A stretch of DNA of 16,675 nt. It comes from Desulfobacterales bacterium CG23_combo_of_CG06-09_8_20_14_all_51_8 (GTDB lineage: Bacteria; Desulfobacterota; Desulfobacteria; Desulfobacterales; Desulfosalsimonadaceae). Where the stretch lies: contig PCSG01000003.1 in the NCBI GenBank assembly GCA_002772195.1, positions 5,133 through 21,807 on the forward strand. The letters are read 5' to 3'. Numbering within the stretch: the stretch's first letter is position 1; the number at the start of each line of letters is the position of its first letter. The notes under the pieces were generated by a model that was not told the origin of the DNA, did no database searches, and worked only from the letters and a program-made list of their open reading frames with translations. Shown here one piece after another: positions 15,006-16,675 of the stretch. A program made the translations under genes and the position numbers.

Positions 15006-15713
15006 ATGGGATTTCCATTCTCCTGGGAACAATTCGATGATCCAGAACAAAGCGAAAAATATCTCTGTCACAGGTTGGATGAAGGGAAACCCGCACTTTT
15101 ACGAACCGATATTTATCACCTGCCGTATTATCGTTCCAATACCCATTTCCCCGGGCACCTGATTACGGCATGGGGATATGACAGGAAAGAAAAGCTGTTT
15201 TTTGTGACTGATACGGAGCGAAAAGATCACTGGGCCGTTCCTTTTGACAAAATGTGTCTTGCAAGGTATTCCAACGGCGGCTTTATCAATATGAAAGGGG
15301 ACATGTTCGCACCTGATAGCATTGAATTTTCAGGAGATTTTCCACAGATTATAAAAACAGCAATAATCAGAAACAGCATGGCATTAACTGATACTTCACA
15401 TGATTATTACGGATTAAATGCGCTTTATAAAATGAAAAAAGAAATGAGAGATTGGCCTGAAATTGAGGACTGGAAATGGATCGCACGGTTTACGTATCAG
15501 GTGATTGAAAAACGAGGGACCGGAGGTTGCGGTTTTCGACTGATGTATCATGATTTCCTCAAGCAGGCGTCGCAGTTTGTTTCTGAAATCGCAGAATCCG
15601 GCCTTGCCCAGATGATGATCGAAGCCGGTCTGGCATGGCGTGATTTAGCAACGGCGTTGAAGGAGGCATCGGAAGAGGACGGGCCCGACGTGCGGCCGGG
15701 CAAGGTCGTGTAA
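15006..15713 (+). pseudogene. BtrH-like acyltransferase, main part, interrupted by a group II intron
   Basis: The frame continues the BtrH-family protein: 'GFPFSWEQF', 'RTDIYHLPYYRSNTHFPGH', 'AWGYDRKEKLFFVTDTERKDHWAV', then a helical C-terminal half ending 'WRDLATALKEASEEDGPD'. It is open from 14985, and the ATG at 15006 is not a real start. At 15690 the sequence changes to a group II intron, so the last eight codons before the TAA (15711) are intron-derived. The remaining host exon should lie past the intron, outside the window. The protein family is recognised from conserved blocks with good confidence. In BtrH the activity is acyl transfer from a carrier protein to an amine; here the partner and substrate are unknown. 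Function depends on splicing and on the upstream frameshift. Confidence 0.7.
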
Positions 15714-16675
15714 TTCAGCGGGTGGAAACCCCGCCCCGGAAGGCAGGCCAGCCACCGGGTAGCGAGTCCTTGGAGGCTGACTGGTAACAGTCAGTTTTAA
15801 GTGTAGGATAGCGAGCAGATAGGCCGTAATCCGTAAGGGTGAAGGGATTGAGCCTCGTAATCGTCGCGTCAGGAAGGACGACACTGTGTTAAGATTGGAA
15901 GTCAACACAGGCATCGCCGCTAAAGGCAAGGGGATGCTTGCTTCCTCGGGGTCAGAGACCATGGCATGTTTGACATTGTGATTACACGGCAACCCGGGAG
16001 GCCCTGTGCCTCTCTCAAATTTAAGAGAGTATGCCGGACAACTGAAGAAGGAGGAAGGCAAATGAGGCGCAGGGAGTCGGATAGCCTCGTAGTACCGATG
16101 AAGGCGGGTAACGCTGCTGGAGGAAAGGAGGCTACACATGGTAGCGCGGAGTGAGGAAACATCGGCCGTTCACGGAAGCGGGGAACCGGTGGAAACGAAA
16201 CTACGCCGCATAGCGGAGAAGGCCCGTAAAGAGCCGGGATTCAAATTCACCAGTCTGTATCACCTGATGAACGAGGAACTATTGCGGGGATGCTTTAAGC
16301 GGCTGAGGAAGGATGCAGCCGCTGGCATTGATAAAATGACCAAGGATATGTACGCCGAGAATCTGGACGCCAATCTGTCAAACCTGTTGGATCGACTGCA
16401 TCGGATGGTGTATATACCGCAACCTGTCCGGCGCAAATATATTCCAAAGCCGGGCAGCACCAAACAACGACCCTTGGGGATACCGTGCTTTGAAGACAAA
16501 CTTGTCCAGGCGGGACTTGTGCGGATACTGGAATCAGTGTACGAGCAGGATTTTATAGAAGACTCGTATGGGTTCCGTCCGTCCCGAAGCTGTCATGATG
16601 CGCTCAAGGCATTGAGCGAGACGGTGGAGAACAAACCGATCAATCATATCGTTGAGGCGGATATCAAAGGCTTCT
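15690..16675 (+). mobile_element. group II intron, 5' part, inserted in the BtrH-like gene
   Basis: The host coding frame is interrupted at 15690 by GTGCGG, matching the conserved GUGYG 5' splice-site start of group II introns. About 450 nt of dense, GC-rich structured sequence without ORF follows, expected to be domains I-III. An intron-encoded reverse transcriptase/maturase begins at 16138, as usual in domain IV. Domains V and VI and the 3' junction lie outside the window. The intron is in the same orientation as the host gene, so splicing could restore the mRNA. Confidence 0.85.
16138..16675 (+). CDS. ltrA: group II intron reverse transcriptase/maturase, N-terminal part
   Basis: The gene runs off the window with 179 complete codons visible. 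ATG 16138 has 'AAAGGAG' at 16124-16130. Motifs in order match the group II intron RT family: 'YIPKPGSTKQ' before 'RPLGIP' (111-116, RT2), 'YGFRPSRSCHDAL' (144-156, RT2a), and 'EADIKGF' at the end, with Asp175 the first catalytic Asp of RT3. The remaining palm with YADD, the maturase domain X and any endonuclease are beyond the window. The protein reverse-transcribes the intron RNA for retrohoming and helps splicing. The sequence seen shows no defect. Subclass is not determined. Confidence 0.95.
   Translation, partial: MVARSEETSAVHGSGEPVETKLRRIAEKARKEPGFKFTSLYHLMNEELLRGCFKRLRKDAAAGIDKMTKDMYAENLDANLSNLLDRLHRMVYIPQPVRRKYIPKPGSTKQRPLGIPCFEDKLVQAGLVRILESVYEQDFIEDSYGFRPSRSCHDALKALSETVENKPINHIVEADIKGF

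Noticed and set aside
15714..16137. Non-coding stretch that could be taken for a separate structured ncRNA
   Set aside because: The GTGCG start, position before a maturase gene and continuity with the intron make it intron domains I-III, not an independent RNA gene.
15966..16154. 62-codon frame in the structured part of the group II intron
   Set aside because: It lies in intron RNA domains ahead of the maturase start and shows no protein motif.

Overview
The window looks like chromosome from an anaerobic, fatty-acid or hydrocarbon-degrading deltaproteobacterium (Desulfobacterota, perhaps Desulfobacterales). This is inferred from gene content: a beta-oxidation operon, a coenzyme-B12 mutase subunit with its MeaB chaperone, a large glycyl radical enzyme and a bacterial group II intron. 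No rRNA, tRNA or other taxonomic marker is present. All supported genes are on the + strand.

Region 1 (1-6091) is an acyl-CoA metabolism cluster. It holds the C-terminus of an MmgE/PrpD-like protein, a thiolase with an in-frame TAG at codon 18, a fused enoyl-CoA hydratase/3-hydroxyacyl-CoA dehydrogenase, a strong stem-loop, a stand-alone B12-binding mutase subunit, an FMN TIM-barrel oxidoreductase (COG2070), and a crotonase that lacks both hydratase glutamates but carries a PaaG-type Asp. Region 2 (6092-7566) follows a spacer with two related stem-loops and encodes MeaB plus a 67-residue four-cysteine protein. Together these fit beta-oxidation feeding, or fed by, a B12-dependent carbon-skeleton rearrangement. 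The catalytic large mutase subunit is not in view.

Region 3 (7743-8788) is a membrane diguanylate cyclase split by a frameshift. Region 4 (8925-11318) is a 797-residue glycyl radical enzyme with an intact RVAGYSA motif but Cys-Met-Gln at the active-site Cys, where eliminases have Cys-x-Glu. No activating enzyme is in the window. Region 5 (11319-12149) holds a near-perfect inverted repeat, a doubtful small ORF, a 14-bp perfect palindrome over a possible promoter, and a MarR-family regulator with no ordinary start codon and an in-frame TGA upstream.

Region 6 (12320-15689) contains a thiolase-fold protein without an evident catalytic Cys, an M55 (DppA-like) D-aminopeptidase with all metal ligands, and a BtrH-like acyltransferase broken by a +1 frameshift. 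The BtrH-like gene is interrupted near its 3' end by a group II intron starting with GTGCG at 15690. The intron's reverse transcriptase/maturase runs off the window at the first catalytic Asp.

A recurring feature is gene damage: one in-frame TAG, one in-frame TGA, two clear frameshifts, a possible third, and an intron insertion in 16.7 kb. Sequencing or assembly error, real decay and codon recoding cannot be separated from this sequence alone.
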